From Chengkuizengella sediminis (lineage in GTDB: Bacteria > Bacillota > Bacilli > Paenibacillales > KCTC-33759): a stretch of 64,000 nucleotides of DNA. Of this stretch, positions 48,015 to 57,173 are shown piece by piece. The stretch lies in NCBI RefSeq assembly GCF_010078385.1, contig NZ_SIJC01000006.1:248001-312000 (forward strand). Reading direction: 5' to 3'. The first letter of the stretch is position 1. Every line of letters begins with the position of its first letter. Made by a program: the position numbers and the translations under genes. A model generated the notes under the pieces. The model saw only the letters and a list, made by a program, of their open reading frames with translations, did not search any database and was not told the DNA's origin.

Positions 48015-49397
48015 CTATCTTGTCTCAATCGTAACATCTAAATATGCCCCGCCGTTGCTTGTTTTAACATTTTTCAATTCAACGGTTTCACCTGATTTTG
48101 GTGAGATTTGAATTTCACCCAGACTATCATCTGTACTGGTTCCATCTGAGTCAGCAACCTTTATTCTGATAACTGAACCAGGCTCTCTAGCGATATATAT
48201 TGTATTTGATTCGCTGCTAAAATCAATGGAGCTTGCTGCATTATCATCTGAACCCCAAGAAGGGTAATATTTTGTTCCGTTAGACTTGGCATTGTTTTTC
48301 TTCCAAGCCCTTTCACCGATATATTTTTTACCATCTACCCACATATCAACATATAAATCATTCTCATTGTTATAATCCTCTGCTTTGATTGGTTGAACCC
48401 AATTTAGGGTGATTTTATGTGTCCAGTAAGAATTATTAATATACTCATGTGAATAATGTCCTAATTGATTAAAATGAGCATCAAACATGTACGCAGGGTC
48501 ACTTACAAAAACCCCTGTACCAACTGTACCATTATCTTTATGATCTGTGTCAGCCCAGTTCCAAGGAGCATTTGCACCTCCATCCCCTACACTAGAGCCA
48601 AAACTACCGAAAGCTCGAAAGGGATTATTATAACTTGTTTTCAGCTCCCAGAACTCATCCAGAGACAACATATCATATCCATATACATGTTCGTATTTAG
48701 GGGCAACTAAGGATGGTATTTCTGCTTGTCCAGTATATTCATAAATGATAGCATCATTGCCTACTCCTACTTCACCTGTATAAGCTTGAATATCATGCCC
48801 ATGAGGAGTTGTATTTAAAACATATTGACCATTTGAAGAGATGAATATTTCTGGATGACTACCCTTATAAAGGGAGACTGAACCATCTATCGTTTCATAA
48901 CCATCACTTAACGAACCATTAGCATATTGATAAAAATCACTATGTCTGACTGTGTTCATGGCTACAAATTCACCAGTACCACCGTTCTTTTTAATACCCA
49001 ACATGATTCCTTCTAAATCATTTTCATGGGCTTCATCTCCAAAAACACCCCAATCTGGACCGTCATCACGAGGGTGATAAAAATAATACCCTAGGAAATA
49101 ATGTGTTTCAGTTTCAGAAACAGAAGTGTATACATAAGCTTCAAGTGGTTCATTATCTACCGTTTCCCATTGATTGGTGGAAATCCAATCTCCGTCTAAA
49201 TCAAATCGAGTAATAAAATCTGCTCTTACATCATAATCAGGATTAACATCATGATAAACCCTTGGTGACCAATGTTCTAACAATTGTTGATATGATACTC
49301 CTTCTGCACTGATAGTATCATCAGAGAAAGCGCTTACTTTTTGAGGGATAAAAAGTAAACAAACAAGCATTAAACATAAAAACATATTCTTGTTCAA
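48015..49397 (-). CDS. Secreted VPS62/DUF946-like protein with C2-like tail, paralogue 2
   Basis: 460-aa paralogue of 41766-43148, the same length and domain order. Signal peptide ends near residue 24; the domain carries ADFITRFDLDGDWIS and AHENDLEGIMLG, and the C2-like tail DSDGTSTDDSLG. I chose the TTG at 49397 (AAAGGTGAG 8 bases upstream), which matches the start of the other copy. Differences concentrate in loop regions and around residues 150-210. It is the first gene of the secreted block in transcription order, with its own terminator. Confidence 0.7.
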   Translation of the reverse strand: MNKNMFLCLMLVCLLFIPQKVSAFSDDTISAEGVSYQQLLEHWSPRVYHDVNPDYDVRADFITRFDLDGDWISTNQWETVDNEPLEAYVYTSVSETETHYFLGYYFYHPRDDGPDWGVFGDEAHENDLEGIMLGIKKNGGTGEFVAMNTVRHSDFYQYANGSLSDGYETIDGSVSLYKGSHPEIFISSNGQYVLNTTPHGHDIQAYTGEVGVGNDAIIYEYTGQAEIPSLVAPKYEHVYGYDMLSLDEFWELKTSYNNPFRAFGSFGSSVGDGGANAPWNWADTDHKDNGTVGTGVFVSDPAYMFDAHFNQLGHYSHEYINNSYWTHKITLNWVQPIKAEDYNNENDLYVDMWVDGKKYIGERAWKKNNAKSNGTKYYPSWGSDDNAASSIDFSSESNTIYIAREPGSVIRIKVADSDGTSTDDSLGEIQISPKSGETVELKNVKTSNGGAYLDVTIETR

Positions 49398-49583
49398 TCG
49401 ACATCTCACCTTTCTGATTAAGTTTAATTACTCTCATAGTATACCATTATGTTTAAACTAAATGGGACTTTTTTACTTAAATAAATAAACGAGGTTAACA
49501 TCATAAAGAATAACTCGCAAAATAGACGTGATTTTTAAAAATAAAACACGCCTGAAATGATAACTTTGGATGCTTGATATTAT

Positions 49584-50033
49584 TTAGGATTCTAGTGGTT
49601 TTGTAGGATTCCAAGGACCTAATTGATGTCCTTTCCACTCTGATCCATCTTCCCAAATTTCTTTTTTCCAGATGGGTACGATTTGTTTTAACCGTTCTAT
49701 AGCGTAACGACTAGCTTCATAACAACTATCTCTATGTGGAGAGGATACAGCAATCACTACACTGATTTCACCTACTTCTACCTTACCTAAACGATGGGTA
49801 ATGGCAGTTAGAACGCTATTCCATTTTTCGTTAATTTCATTGCCTATTTGCTCAAGTGTTTTAAGTGCCATCGGTATGTATGCTTCATATTCCAAGAGCA
49901 CTGTTTTTTGCCCATGTGTGAATTCTCTTGTCGTTCCAATAAATGAAATGGAAGCACCATGGTTTGGGTGAATGACTTTGTTTGTAACTTCTTCTATGCT
50001 AATTCTATCGTATGTAATATGATAATGATTCAT
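49584..50033 (-). CDS. moaE: Molybdopterin synthase catalytic subunit MoaE
   Basis: 149-aa large subunit of molybdopterin synthase, which converts precursor Z to molybdopterin with MoaD. Motifs are GASISFIGTTREFT, HRLGKVEVGE, SSPHRDSCYEASRYAI and the substrate-site lysines in PIWKKE. I chose the ATG at 50033 because GAAGGAG lies directly upstream; a longer start would add a basic N-terminus. moaD and other Moco genes are not adjacent. Confidence 0.92.
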   Translation of the reverse strand: MNHYHITYDRISIEEVTNKVIHPNHGASISFIGTTREFTHGQKTVLLEYEAYIPMALKTLEQIGNEINEKWNSVLTAITHRLGKVEVGEISVVIAVSSPHRDSCYEASRYAIERLKQIVPIWKKEIWEDGSEWKGHQLGPWNPTKPLES

Positions 50034-50330
50034 AAAAAATCTCCTTCTTGACAGACTTAAAAATAAGTATATATGATTTTCCATCCGATACTGGACAGGA
50101 GGATCACATCTTTTTGTTGCTTATTTAATATTATTTTACAATAGTACAATTTTATTTTAAATGTAAAGAAAAATCCATTAACATTTGAAATCTAATCACA
50201 TTTTCAGTAATATTTCAAAAGTAATTTAAAGTTTGAATATAGAATAATACCATTAGATGGAAGTAAGACTGTGGTATAATAATTCAATAAAGTATTGAAG
50301 TATGATTTTATTTTGATAGGAGTTTAATAA

Positions 50331-50789
50331 ATGAATATACATATTTATGAAGATAAAACAGAAGTACTTACCCTGTCTGTAGAACAAATGCAAAAAATGG
50401 CATCCAAACATTTTTCAATAGATGAAAGAGTACCTGGGATAGATGGAAAAGCTTTTGATTTAGTGACTTGGTATGAATCATGGACAAAAGAAGCAACAAA
50501 ACCAACTCACTTAAAAGTTGAGGCCACAGATGAGTTTCTAGCTATTATTCCTTGGATTGAATTGGATTCAGCAGCTGTATTATATGAACAAGATGGAAAA
50601 CCTTTAAAAAAAGGAAAACCTATACGATTATATGTTCCTGACGGTAGTAGTGATTGCCTTAATGTGAAGAATATAGTGAAAATGTTTTTTATACGAAACA
50701 AACAGTTAGGAGATGAATCATCATTTGGTTTTAAAAATAAACTAGATGTAAATGATCTAAAAAGTCAATATCTGAAAAACAAATCCTAG
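50331..50789 (+). CDS. Small protein resembling a molybdopterin-oxidoreductase (sulfite-oxidase-like) domain
   Basis: 152 aa without a signal peptide. GKPLKKGKPIRLYVPDG and the later NVKNIVKMFFI resemble the C-terminal half of sulfite-oxidase-type Moco domains (GxPL..PxRL.VP...), and VPGIDGKAFDL fits the start of that fold. The Moco-ligand cysteine is not seen at the usual place. It could be a degenerate or non-catalytic member. It lies divergent from moaE, which is weak support. The ATG at 50331 follows ATAGGAG. TATAAT at 50274-50279 is a clear -10. Confidence 0.5.
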   Translation: MNIHIYEDKTEVLTLSVEQMQKMASKHFSIDERVPGIDGKAFDLVTWYESWTKEATKPTHLKVEATDEFLAIIPWIELDSAAVLYEQDGKPLKKGKPIRLYVPDGSSDCLNVKNIVKMFFIRNKQLGDESSFGFKNKLDVNDLKSQYLKNKS

Positions 50790-50855
50790 GTGCGTTTGTG
50801 GTAAAAGCTCATTGTATGTTGATTATCAAGAAATTATTGGTTTAAGGGGGATTAT

Positions 50856-52280
50856 ATGAATACTGAAGTTCAGAAATTATCTATTCTACACACGAATGAT
50901 ATTCATAGTTTATTTGAAAACATGCCCAAAATCGCAACTGTATTTCGAGAATTTGGAAATAAACTCCCTAAAGAACAATTATTAAAGATAGACTGTGGAG
51001 ATCACATGGATCGTATGCGCATCGAAACAGAAGGAAGTTATGGTTTAGCCAATATAGAGGTTTTAAATCATACGGGGTATGAAGTTGTCACATTAGGTAA
51101 TAATGAAGGTTTAACATTTGAACCTAATGTTTTGTCTGACTTGTATGAAAGACATGCTGACTTTCAAGTGTTGGGTAGTAACATATACGATATGAAGTCT
51201 GGAAAAATTCCAGCTTGGTTAAAACCATATTCAATCATAACAAAAGGAAAATTGAAAGTGGGGCTTATAGGTGTTACGATTGATTTTTCTCTTTTTTATG
51301 AGTTGTTAGGATTGGATGTTAAAGAACCTTTAAAAGTGATCCAAACTTTAGTAGAAGAGCTACGAACAAAAGTAGATATTATCGTTGTCGTTTCACATCT
51401 AGGTTTGCCTACGGATGAAAAAATGGCAAATGAGATTCAAGGGATTGATTGTGTGCTTGGAGCACATACACATCACTTACTTAAAGAACCAATTTTTATA
51501 GGTAATACTATGATTTGTGCCGCTGGTAAATTAGGTCAATATGTTGGAATGGTAGAGATAGAGTATGATTTAGAACGTGGTCATATAAAGAAAAGAACTG
51601 CAAGAGTTATTAATGTTTCTAATTATCCAAATGACAAAAAAATCCAAGAAACGATTGAAAAATATAAAAAGATCGGAATAAAAAAATTAAGTGAGCCAAT
51701 CTCTGAAATAGAAAGAGAGTTAGAAATTAAGTGGGATAGAGAGTCCTCATTAGGAAACTTATTAGCTCAAGGTCTAAGATCATGGACAGGTGCTCAAATT
51801 GGGATTGTAAATTCGGGTCAAATATTGAAGGGTCTAAAAAATGGAGAAATTACCCGGGAAATATTACTCGAAATTTGTCCATCTCCAATTAACCCTTGTC
51901 GAATGTGGTTAGAAGGGAAGCAAATAAGAGAAGCGTGTGAACAGGCTCTTTTACTTGAGTTTCAACAAAAACCGATCCGTGGTTTTGGTTTTAGAGGAGA
52001 AGTGTTAGGTATCCTAAACTTTGATGGGATGAAGGTTGAATATTCTGATAAGAGAGTGATCAATATATGGGTAGGAGAAAATCGATTAGTAGATGAAGAA
52101 GAGTATTTAGTAGGAACAATAGATATGTTTACATTCGGTATCGGATATTATTCTTTAAAAACAGGAAGGGACATTAAGTTTTATTTACCGGAATTTTTAA
52201 GAGATATCTTAATGCAACAAATTCAAAATCCAGAAGAGATTACAAGAAGTAGAGACTTGAGATGGGTTGAAAAAAAATAA
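50856..52280 (+). CDS. yunD: 5'-nucleotidase/metallophosphoesterase (YunD-like)
   Basis: A two-domain bimetallic phosphoesterase (474 aa) of the UshA/5'-nucleotidase family. The N-terminal calcineurin-like domain has HTNDIHS, CGDHMD, LGNNE, VSHLG and GAHTHH metal motifs; the C-terminal nucleotidase domain (about 290-470) has NSGQILKG. It lacks a signal peptide, so it would act in the cytoplasm, as B. subtilis YunD is thought to. The ATG at 50856 follows AAGGGGGAT. A strong terminator follows. Confidence 0.88.
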   Translation: MNTEVQKLSILHTNDIHSLFENMPKIATVFREFGNKLPKEQLLKIDCGDHMDRMRIETEGSYGLANIEVLNHTGYEVVTLGNNEGLTFEPNVLSDLYERHADFQVLGSNIYDMKSGKIPAWLKPYSIITKGKLKVGLIGVTIDFSLFYELLGLDVKEPLKVIQTLVEELRTKVDIIVVVSHLGLPTDEKMANEIQGIDCVLGAHTHHLLKEPIFIGNTMICAAGKLGQYVGMVEIEYDLERGHIKKRTARVINVSNYPNDKKIQETIEKYKKIGIKKLSEPISEIERELEIKWDRESSLGNLLAQGLRSWTGAQIGIVNSGQILKGLKNGEITREILLEICPSPINPCRMWLEGKQIREACEQALLLEFQQKPIRGFGFRGEVLGILNFDGMKVEYSDKRVINIWVGENRLVDEEEYLVGTIDMFTFGIGYYSLKTGRDIKFYLPEFLRDILMQQIQNPEEITRSRDLRWVEKK

Positions 52281-52324
52281 AAACAAAGAAATAATATAAA
52301 ACAGCTTCACCGTATCATAAATGA

Positions 52325-52377
52325 TAAAAAAACCACTTTTTTGATCAATGATTGATTTTAAAAAGTGGTTTTTTGTT
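52325..52377 (+). terminator. Terminator after the yunD-like gene
   Basis: Stem AAAAACCACTTTTT / AAAAAGTGGTTTTTT around a short AT-rich loop. Confidence 0.85.
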
Positions 52378-52524
52378 TTATGTTTTTGCGTAATTCTTTG
52401 AAAAAACTTGCAATAAAGTGATAGGGTGTTTCAATCGCATAACGCTTTATTTTTTAGAATACATTAGTGGTACAAGGGTTCATAAATTATGTGTACCTTA
52501 TCGCTTTCAATGGAGGAATTTATT

Positions 52525-53343
52525 ATGACAGATATTTGGATTGCAGTTATACAAGGAATCGTAGAGGGTTTAACAGAGTTTTTACCTGTTTCATCTACAG
52601 GGCATCTTATTTTATCAGGTCATTTACTTGGATTTGTAGGGGATAAAGCAGAAACATTTGAAATTGTAATTCAATTAGGAGCAATATTAGCTGTAGCACT
52701 TATTTATTGGAGGCGTTTACTACGGTTAGTTGGATGGGAAGATCCAAATCATCAAAAACAATCCCAGAAATCATTAACATTGGTGCATATTTTTTTAGCG
52801 ATTATACCTGCTATGTTATTCGGTTTCTTATTACATGGATTTATTAAAGACTATCTATTCACGCCGAGAACTGTATTGATAGGTTTAGTTGTCGGTGGTA
52901 TGTTCATGATATTTGCAGAACGAAAACATACTATAGCAAAAACAAAAACGATGGATGATTTAACCTACCGTCAAGCCTTTCAAATTGGAATAGCACAATG
53001 TTTAGCATTATGGCCTGGTTTTTCTAGATCAGGTGCAACGATAGCAGGAGGTTTATTATCAGGAGCTAATCTAAGAACATCCGCAGATTTCTCTTTTTTA
53101 ATTGCTGTACCTATGATGGTAGCCGCTAGTTCATATGATTTAATGAAAAATTTTAATCAATTAAGCACAGAGGATCTCACGTTTTTTGTAGTTGGATTTA
53201 TCGTTTCTTTTATTGTTGCATTGTTAGCCGTTGTTTCCTTTTTAAAATTGTTAGAGAAAGTTAAACTATCTTCTTTTGCTTATTACAGGTTCATCTTAGC
53301 AGGTGTGTTCTGGTTGTATATGGTTGGAGTAGGATTAGATTGA
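52525..53343 (+). CDS. uppP: Undecaprenyl-diphosphatase UppP (BacA)
   Basis: A membrane phosphatase (272 aa) that recycles undecaprenyl pyrophosphate to the phosphate form for cell-wall polymer export. It has about eight membrane segments. Active-site motifs are IVEGLTEFLPVSSTGHLIL (the EExTE-PVSSxGH motif) and the GFSRSGATIAGGLLSG segment. I chose the ATG at 52525, 7 bases after TGGAGGA; an upstream in-frame start would add 12 residues without a ribosome site. Confidence 0.95.
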   Translation: MTDIWIAVIQGIVEGLTEFLPVSSTGHLILSGHLLGFVGDKAETFEIVIQLGAILAVALIYWRRLLRLVGWEDPNHQKQSQKSLTLVHIFLAIIPAMLFGFLLHGFIKDYLFTPRTVLIGLVVGGMFMIFAERKHTIAKTKTMDDLTYRQAFQIGIAQCLALWPGFSRSGATIAGGLLSGANLRTSADFSFLIAVPMMVAASSYDLMKNFNQLSTEDLTFFVVGFIVSFIVALLAVVSFLKLLEKVKLSSFAYYRFILAGVFWLYMVGVGLD

Positions 53344-53350
53344 TATGGGG

Positions 53351-53372
53351 TATATCACAGTTATGTGATATA
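53351..53372. promoter_or_regulatory. Perfect inverted repeat TATATCACA-N4-TGTGATATA
   Basis: Nine-base arms around GTTA, between uppP and the yfkAB-like gene and about 72 bases before the latter. There is no T-run, so it is more likely an operator than a terminator. The arms contain TCACA and TGTGA, but in the order opposite to the FNR-type site. Confidence 0.45.
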
Positions 53373-53443
53373 ATTAGATTTAGTTTTATAAAAGATATTA
53401 AAGACATAATACATAAATTTTTAGTGAATTAGGTGCTCAAAGA

Positions 53444-54580
53444 ATGATAATTACATCAAAAATAGATCAAACTGAAAGTAAATTAAAAATGAAGGAAGAT
53501 CCTTGGGATCCAATTCATTCATTAAAAAAACATGGGAAACATGTTCTTACGAGTATAGAATTAACCATTTCCAATCTTTGTAATATGCGTTGTGAGCATT
53601 GTGCAGTAGGAGATTCATTATCATTTACGGAAGAGATGAAAGTACCATTAACCTTGATTTTGGAAAAATTAGATGAAGTAGAACATCTAAAGACAATTAG
53701 TATTACGGGGGGAGAACCTTTTTATCAGCTTGAAACTGTAAAAGAATACATTTTACCTATACTAAAATATGCAAGAGAACGAGGGGTTAAAACCCAAATT
53801 AATTCTAATCTTACATTAGATTATGCAAGGTATGAGTTGATTGCACCATACTTAGATGTGATGCACATTTCTTTTAACTATGAAAACGTGGAAGGTTTTT
53901 ATGAAATCGGATTTGCTCGAGCTAATCGTCCCACTAGTATATTTGTAGCCGAAAAGTTGTATGAGCGAATGATCAATAACTCACTTGAGTTAAGTAAAGG
54001 TGGATTATTTATTTCAGCAGAATCGATGCTTAATGCTCGAACACATGAAAAAATAGTGACAATACATAAGCTTATAGATGAAATGGGCTGTAAACGTCAT
54101 GAGGTTCATCCAATGTATCCAAGTTCTTTTGCACAAAATTTGCCTTTGTTATCCTTGAGTCAAATCAGGGATACTATACGAAGATTACTTGAAGGAAGAA
54201 ATAAAAATATCTGGATGTTGTTTGGAACTTTACCATTTTATTTTTGCAGTGATGATATCCATGATCGCAAACTTTTAACAAGGTTACAAAATGAACGTAA
54301 TGTTACTGTACGCAATGATCCTGATGGACGCAATCGTTTAAACATAGATTTATTTAACGGTAGTATGCATGTCACAGATTTTTCTGATTTATCAGCTGTT
54401 GGAAATATACAGAATCAAAAACTAGAGGAAGTATTTGAAAAATGGATAGAGCATCCGATCAATCAAACCCTAAATTGTTTTTGCTCCGAAGTGAACTGTT
54501 GTGGTCCAAATTTATTAATTAAAGATGCATATTACAAAAATATTGATTTCAAAAATAGAAAAGCAATTTTAAACGGATAA
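53444..54580 (+). CDS. yfkAB: YfkAB-like radical SAM protein with CxCxxxxC motif
   Basis: A 378-aa radical SAM enzyme. The cluster-binding motif CNMRCEHC (CxxxCxxC) is followed by the SAM-binding TGGEP. The C-terminal CFCSEVNCCG gives the CxCxxxxC motif typical of the YfkAB family, whose substrate is unknown. In B. subtilis yfkA and yfkB have been described as separate frames; here it is one intact frame. The ATG at 53444 follows AGGTGCTC at wide spacing. The AI-2E gene follows after 14 bases. Confidence 0.88.
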   Translation: MIITSKIDQTESKLKMKEDPWDPIHSLKKHGKHVLTSIELTISNLCNMRCEHCAVGDSLSFTEEMKVPLTLILEKLDEVEHLKTISITGGEPFYQLETVKEYILPILKYARERGVKTQINSNLTLDYARYELIAPYLDVMHISFNYENVEGFYEIGFARANRPTSIFVAEKLYERMINNSLELSKGGLFISAESMLNARTHEKIVTIHKLIDEMGCKRHEVHPMYPSSFAQNLPLLSLSQIRDTIRRLLEGRNKNIWMLFGTLPFYFCSDDIHDRKLLTRLQNERNVTVRNDPDGRNRLNIDLFNGSMHVTDFSDLSAVGNIQNQKLEEVFEKWIEHPINQTLNCFCSEVNCCGPNLLIKDAYYKNIDFKNRKAILNG

Positions 54581-54594
54581 AAGAAGGTGCAGTT

Positions 54595-55641
54595 ATGTCA
54601 TTCAGAACAATACTAGTCATACTAATAGGTCTTGCATTTTTATATGCACTTTTTACGATTGGTTTCCCGTTTTTATTAGCAGTTTTGATTGCGATTTTTC
54701 TTGAACCATTGAATCAACTGCTAATGAAGTATGCTCGGTTTAATCGTTTAACATCAGCTATTACTACATCCACCTTATTTACATTATCACTATTAGGTGT
54801 AACTTATTTACTTGGAATGAAGGTATATTCCGAATTTATGCAGTTTATCAATAAAGTATCTAAGTTTTTTACAGATGAAAAGTTTTACGATAATCTCAGA
54901 AATTATTTTGAAATGGAAATTATAACTTTAATCCCTCCAGGTTTTGAAGATCAATATACGACTTGGATTAATAAAGGTATCGATGTTTTGACGACCACAG
55001 TACCAAAAGTAATTACACAAATTTCAACAATTGCTAGTAAGTTTCCAAATTTATTTTTTGACTTATTCATTGATTACATCGTGTTTTCGGTAGCTGTATA
55101 TTTATTTAGCTTTAGTTTACCTATGATGAAAACCTCATTTCTATCCATCTTTGATGAAAAGTGGAGAAACAATGTGGATAATGTATTAATGAATTTACGA
55201 AATTCAATCTTTGGATTTATTCGTGCACAGGTTATATTAAGTAGTTTAACTTACATCGTTGCTTTAACTGGATTATTAATTTTAGGTGTGGACTATGCAT
55301 TAGTGATTGCGTTATTAATTATATTTGTCGATTTATTACCGATCTTAGGTACAGGCTCCTTTATTATGCCATGGGCAGTTTATAATTTTATCATTGGTAA
55401 TATTTTTGTCGGGGTTGGATTGGTTGTTTTATTCTTAGTAATAACAGTATTCCGACGTATTGTAGAACCTAAAATTTTAGGTAAATCTATTGGCATTGGT
55501 GCATTATCTGCTTTAATCAGTTTATATATTGGTTTTCAATTGATGGGGCTTGTAGGTTTGTTCCTCGGTCCATTAGTAGTCATTTTATATCAAGCGATGC
55601 GTGATGAGGGATTAATAAAAATTAATATTAAGTTTGATTAA
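54595..55641 (+). CDS. AI-2E family transporter-like membrane protein
   Basis: A 348-aa membrane protein with about eight membrane segments: an N-terminal pair, a soluble helical loop (about residues 75-145) and a C-terminal group. Conserved AI-2E family (UPF0118) segments are FVDLLPILGTG and RRIVEPKILGKSIG, near the C-terminus. Family members export small molecules or antiport sodium; the substrate is not assigned. The ATG at 54595 follows AGAAGGTG. It probably shares a transcript with the yfkAB-like gene. Confidence 0.88.
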   Translation: MSFRTILVILIGLAFLYALFTIGFPFLLAVLIAIFLEPLNQLLMKYARFNRLTSAITTSTLFTLSLLGVTYLLGMKVYSEFMQFINKVSKFFTDEKFYDNLRNYFEMEIITLIPPGFEDQYTTWINKGIDVLTTTVPKVITQISTIASKFPNLFFDLFIDYIVFSVAVYLFSFSLPMMKTSFLSIFDEKWRNNVDNVLMNLRNSIFGFIRAQVILSSLTYIVALTGLLILGVDYALVIALLIIFVDLLPILGTGSFIMPWAVYNFIIGNIFVGVGLVVLFLVITVFRRIVEPKILGKSIGIGALSALISLYIGFQLMGLVGLFLGPLVVILYQAMRDEGLIKINIKFD

Positions 55642-55685
55642 AAAATAAAAATCCATAATTACAATGAATAGTTAAAGTTTAATGC

Positions 55686-55718
55686 AAACGTCTCTGATGA
55701 AAATCAGGGGCGTTTTTT
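55686..55718 (+). terminator. Terminator after the AI-2E family gene
   Basis: Stem AACGTCTCTGAT / ATCAGGGGCGTT with a GAAA loop, followed by TTTTTTTT. Confidence 0.88.
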
Positions 55719-55768
55719 TTCCAATCGGCGAGTTTCTTAATTTTTGTATATTTTTTGGGGGAATGCCC

Positions 55769-55797
55769 ATACCTTTTATAGGCGAATATCATATGAT
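55769..55797 (+). promoter_or_regulatory. Sigma-E-like promoter of cotJABC
   Basis: An ATA (-35) at 55769-55771 and CATATGAT (-10) at 55790-55797 with an 18-base spacer resemble the mother-cell sigma-E consensus ATA-N16-18-CATACANT, with two -10 mismatches. The cotJ operon is a known sigma-E target in B. subtilis. Confidence 0.45.
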
Positions 55798-55829
55798 GTA
55801 TGGTAAACAAATGTGAAGGAGGAGTAAAG

Positions 55830-56108
55830 TTGTATACACAAACAAAAAGGTATTACCCATATATTAGTCCATTTGATCCATGTCCACCTATCAGAGTAAA
55901 AACTTATTCAACCCCCCCTGAATTATATGTAGGGTTTCAAAGGATGAATATGCCACAATACAATCCTAGTGAGGCTTTAAATCGTGGTACTTTGTGGCCT
56001 ATTTTTTATAGTCCATATCCAGATATACCAAGTGGTGATATAAATAAGTATGGAGAGAATCAGAAGATAAATAATCAATCTCTGAATGAAGGGAGAGAGA
56101 GTAGTTGA
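55830..56108 (+). CDS. cotJA: Spore coat associated protein CotJA
   Basis: 92-aa protein of the inner-coat cotJ operon. PxxAL-type motif NPSEALNRGTLWPIFYSPYP is the family signature, and a Pro/Tyr-rich N-terminus precedes it. Start is the TTG at 55830, preceded by AAGGAGGA. The ATG at 55800 is upstream of the ribosome site. It overlaps cotJB by 4 bases. Confidence 0.9.
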   Translation: MYTQTKRYYPYISPFDPCPPIRVKTYSTPPELYVGFQRMNMPQYNPSEALNRGTLWPIFYSPYPDIPSGDINKYGENQKINNQSLNEGRESS

Positions 56109-56380
56109 AAGAAAATGAAAACTTAAAAATGGATGATAATTATTATAAATGCTTGAGGCGTTTACAAGAGATTGACTTTGTTTTATTGGATCTCTCAATA
56201 TATTTAGATACACATCCGTTTGATCAGCAGGCTGTTGCACAGCTAAACCAATATTCTCAAGAAAGACAAATACTTTATAAAGAATACGAAAAATGCTACG
56301 GTCCACTCTATGGATTTGGACGTAGTTTTTCAAAATATCCTTGGGAATGGCCAAAAACTCCTTGGCCTTGGCAAGTTTAG
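56105..56380 (+). CDS. cotJB: Spore coat protein CotJB
   Basis: A 91-aa protein. The helical core (LRRLQEIDFVLLDLSIYLDTH) and the tail WPWEWPKTPWPW-like Trp/Pro-rich C-terminus are characteristic. It starts at TTG within the cotJA stop (TTGA) and is translationally coupled. Confidence 0.92.
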   Translation: MKENENLKMDDNYYKCLRRLQEIDFVLLDLSIYLDTHPFDQQAVAQLNQYSQERQILYKEYEKCYGPLYGFGRSFSKYPWEWPKTPWPWQV

Positions 56381-56431
56381 AGAAATGTTTATTTTATATT
56401 TGAATTATAGGTAAATTTAGGAGGATATATT

Positions 56432-57001
56432 ATGTGGGTTTATGAAAAAAAATTGCAATATCCAGTACGTGTAAGTAAGTGTGATCCAAGAATGGCAAAA
56501 TACTTATTTGAGGCTTATGGCGGGGCTGATGGTGAATTGGCTGCAGCTTTACGTTATTTGAACCAGAGATACTCCATTCCTGAAAAAGTAATTGGATTAT
56601 TGACAGATATTGGTACTGAAGAGTTTGCACACCTAGAGATGATTGCAACCATGATTTATAAGTTGACAAAAGATTGTACGCCACAGCAGTTAGAGGCTGC
56701 GGGATTAGGTTCTCATTATGTAGCACATGATAGTGCACTATTTTATAAAGATGCTTCAGGTAACCCTTTTACAGCATCATACATCCAAGCGAAAGGAGAT
56801 CCCATTGCAGATTTATATGAAGATATCGCTGCTGAAGAAAAAGCAAGAGCCACTTATCAATGGTTAATAGATTTAACAGATGATGTGGATTTACAAGACA
56901 GCTTAAAATTTTTAAGAGAAAGAGAAGTCATTCATTCACAGCGTTTTCGTGAAGCTGTAGAAATTTTGAAATTTGAAAGTGATAGGAAGCAAATATTTTG
57001 A
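56432..57001 (+). CDS. cotJC: Spore coat manganese-catalase-like protein CotJC
   Basis: A 189-aa ferritin-like four-helix bundle protein of the manganese catalase family. Metal-ligand segments GTEEFAHLEM and EEKARATYQWLID, with a later REVIHSQRF, are present. It is a coat-associated protein that probably protects spores from peroxide. The ATG at 56432 follows AGGAGGATAT. It is the last gene of cotJABC. Confidence 0.94.
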   Translation: MWVYEKKLQYPVRVSKCDPRMAKYLFEAYGGADGELAAALRYLNQRYSIPEKVIGLLTDIGTEEFAHLEMIATMIYKLTKDCTPQQLEAAGLGSHYVAHDSALFYKDASGNPFTASYIQAKGDPIADLYEDIAAEEKARATYQWLIDLTDDVDLQDSLKFLREREVIHSQRFREAVEILKFESDRKQIF

Positions 57002-57012
57002 AAACGTATAAT

Positions 57013-57053
57013 AATCCCCACTGGCTTTATTGAGCTGGTAGGGAGTTTTTTTA
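57013..57053 (+). terminator. Terminator of the cotJ operon
   Basis: Imperfect stem ATCCCCACTGGCT / AGCTGGTAGGGAG around TTATTG, followed by TTTTTTT. Confidence 0.75.
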
Positions 57054-57173
57054 ATTATTTTTCACATTTTTCATACAATAATCGTTATGATATAAGTATA
57101 AAAAACAATCAAGTGCAATACACAATTCACTATAGTGTAAGATTATATTCTAACAAGAAAAGGGGTAATTAAA

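Noticed and set aside
41631-49560. Toxin/contractile or polysaccharide export cluster
   Set aside because: No glycosyltransferase, sortase, immunity or secretion-machine gene is present; only exported proteins with protease, propeller and unknown domains.
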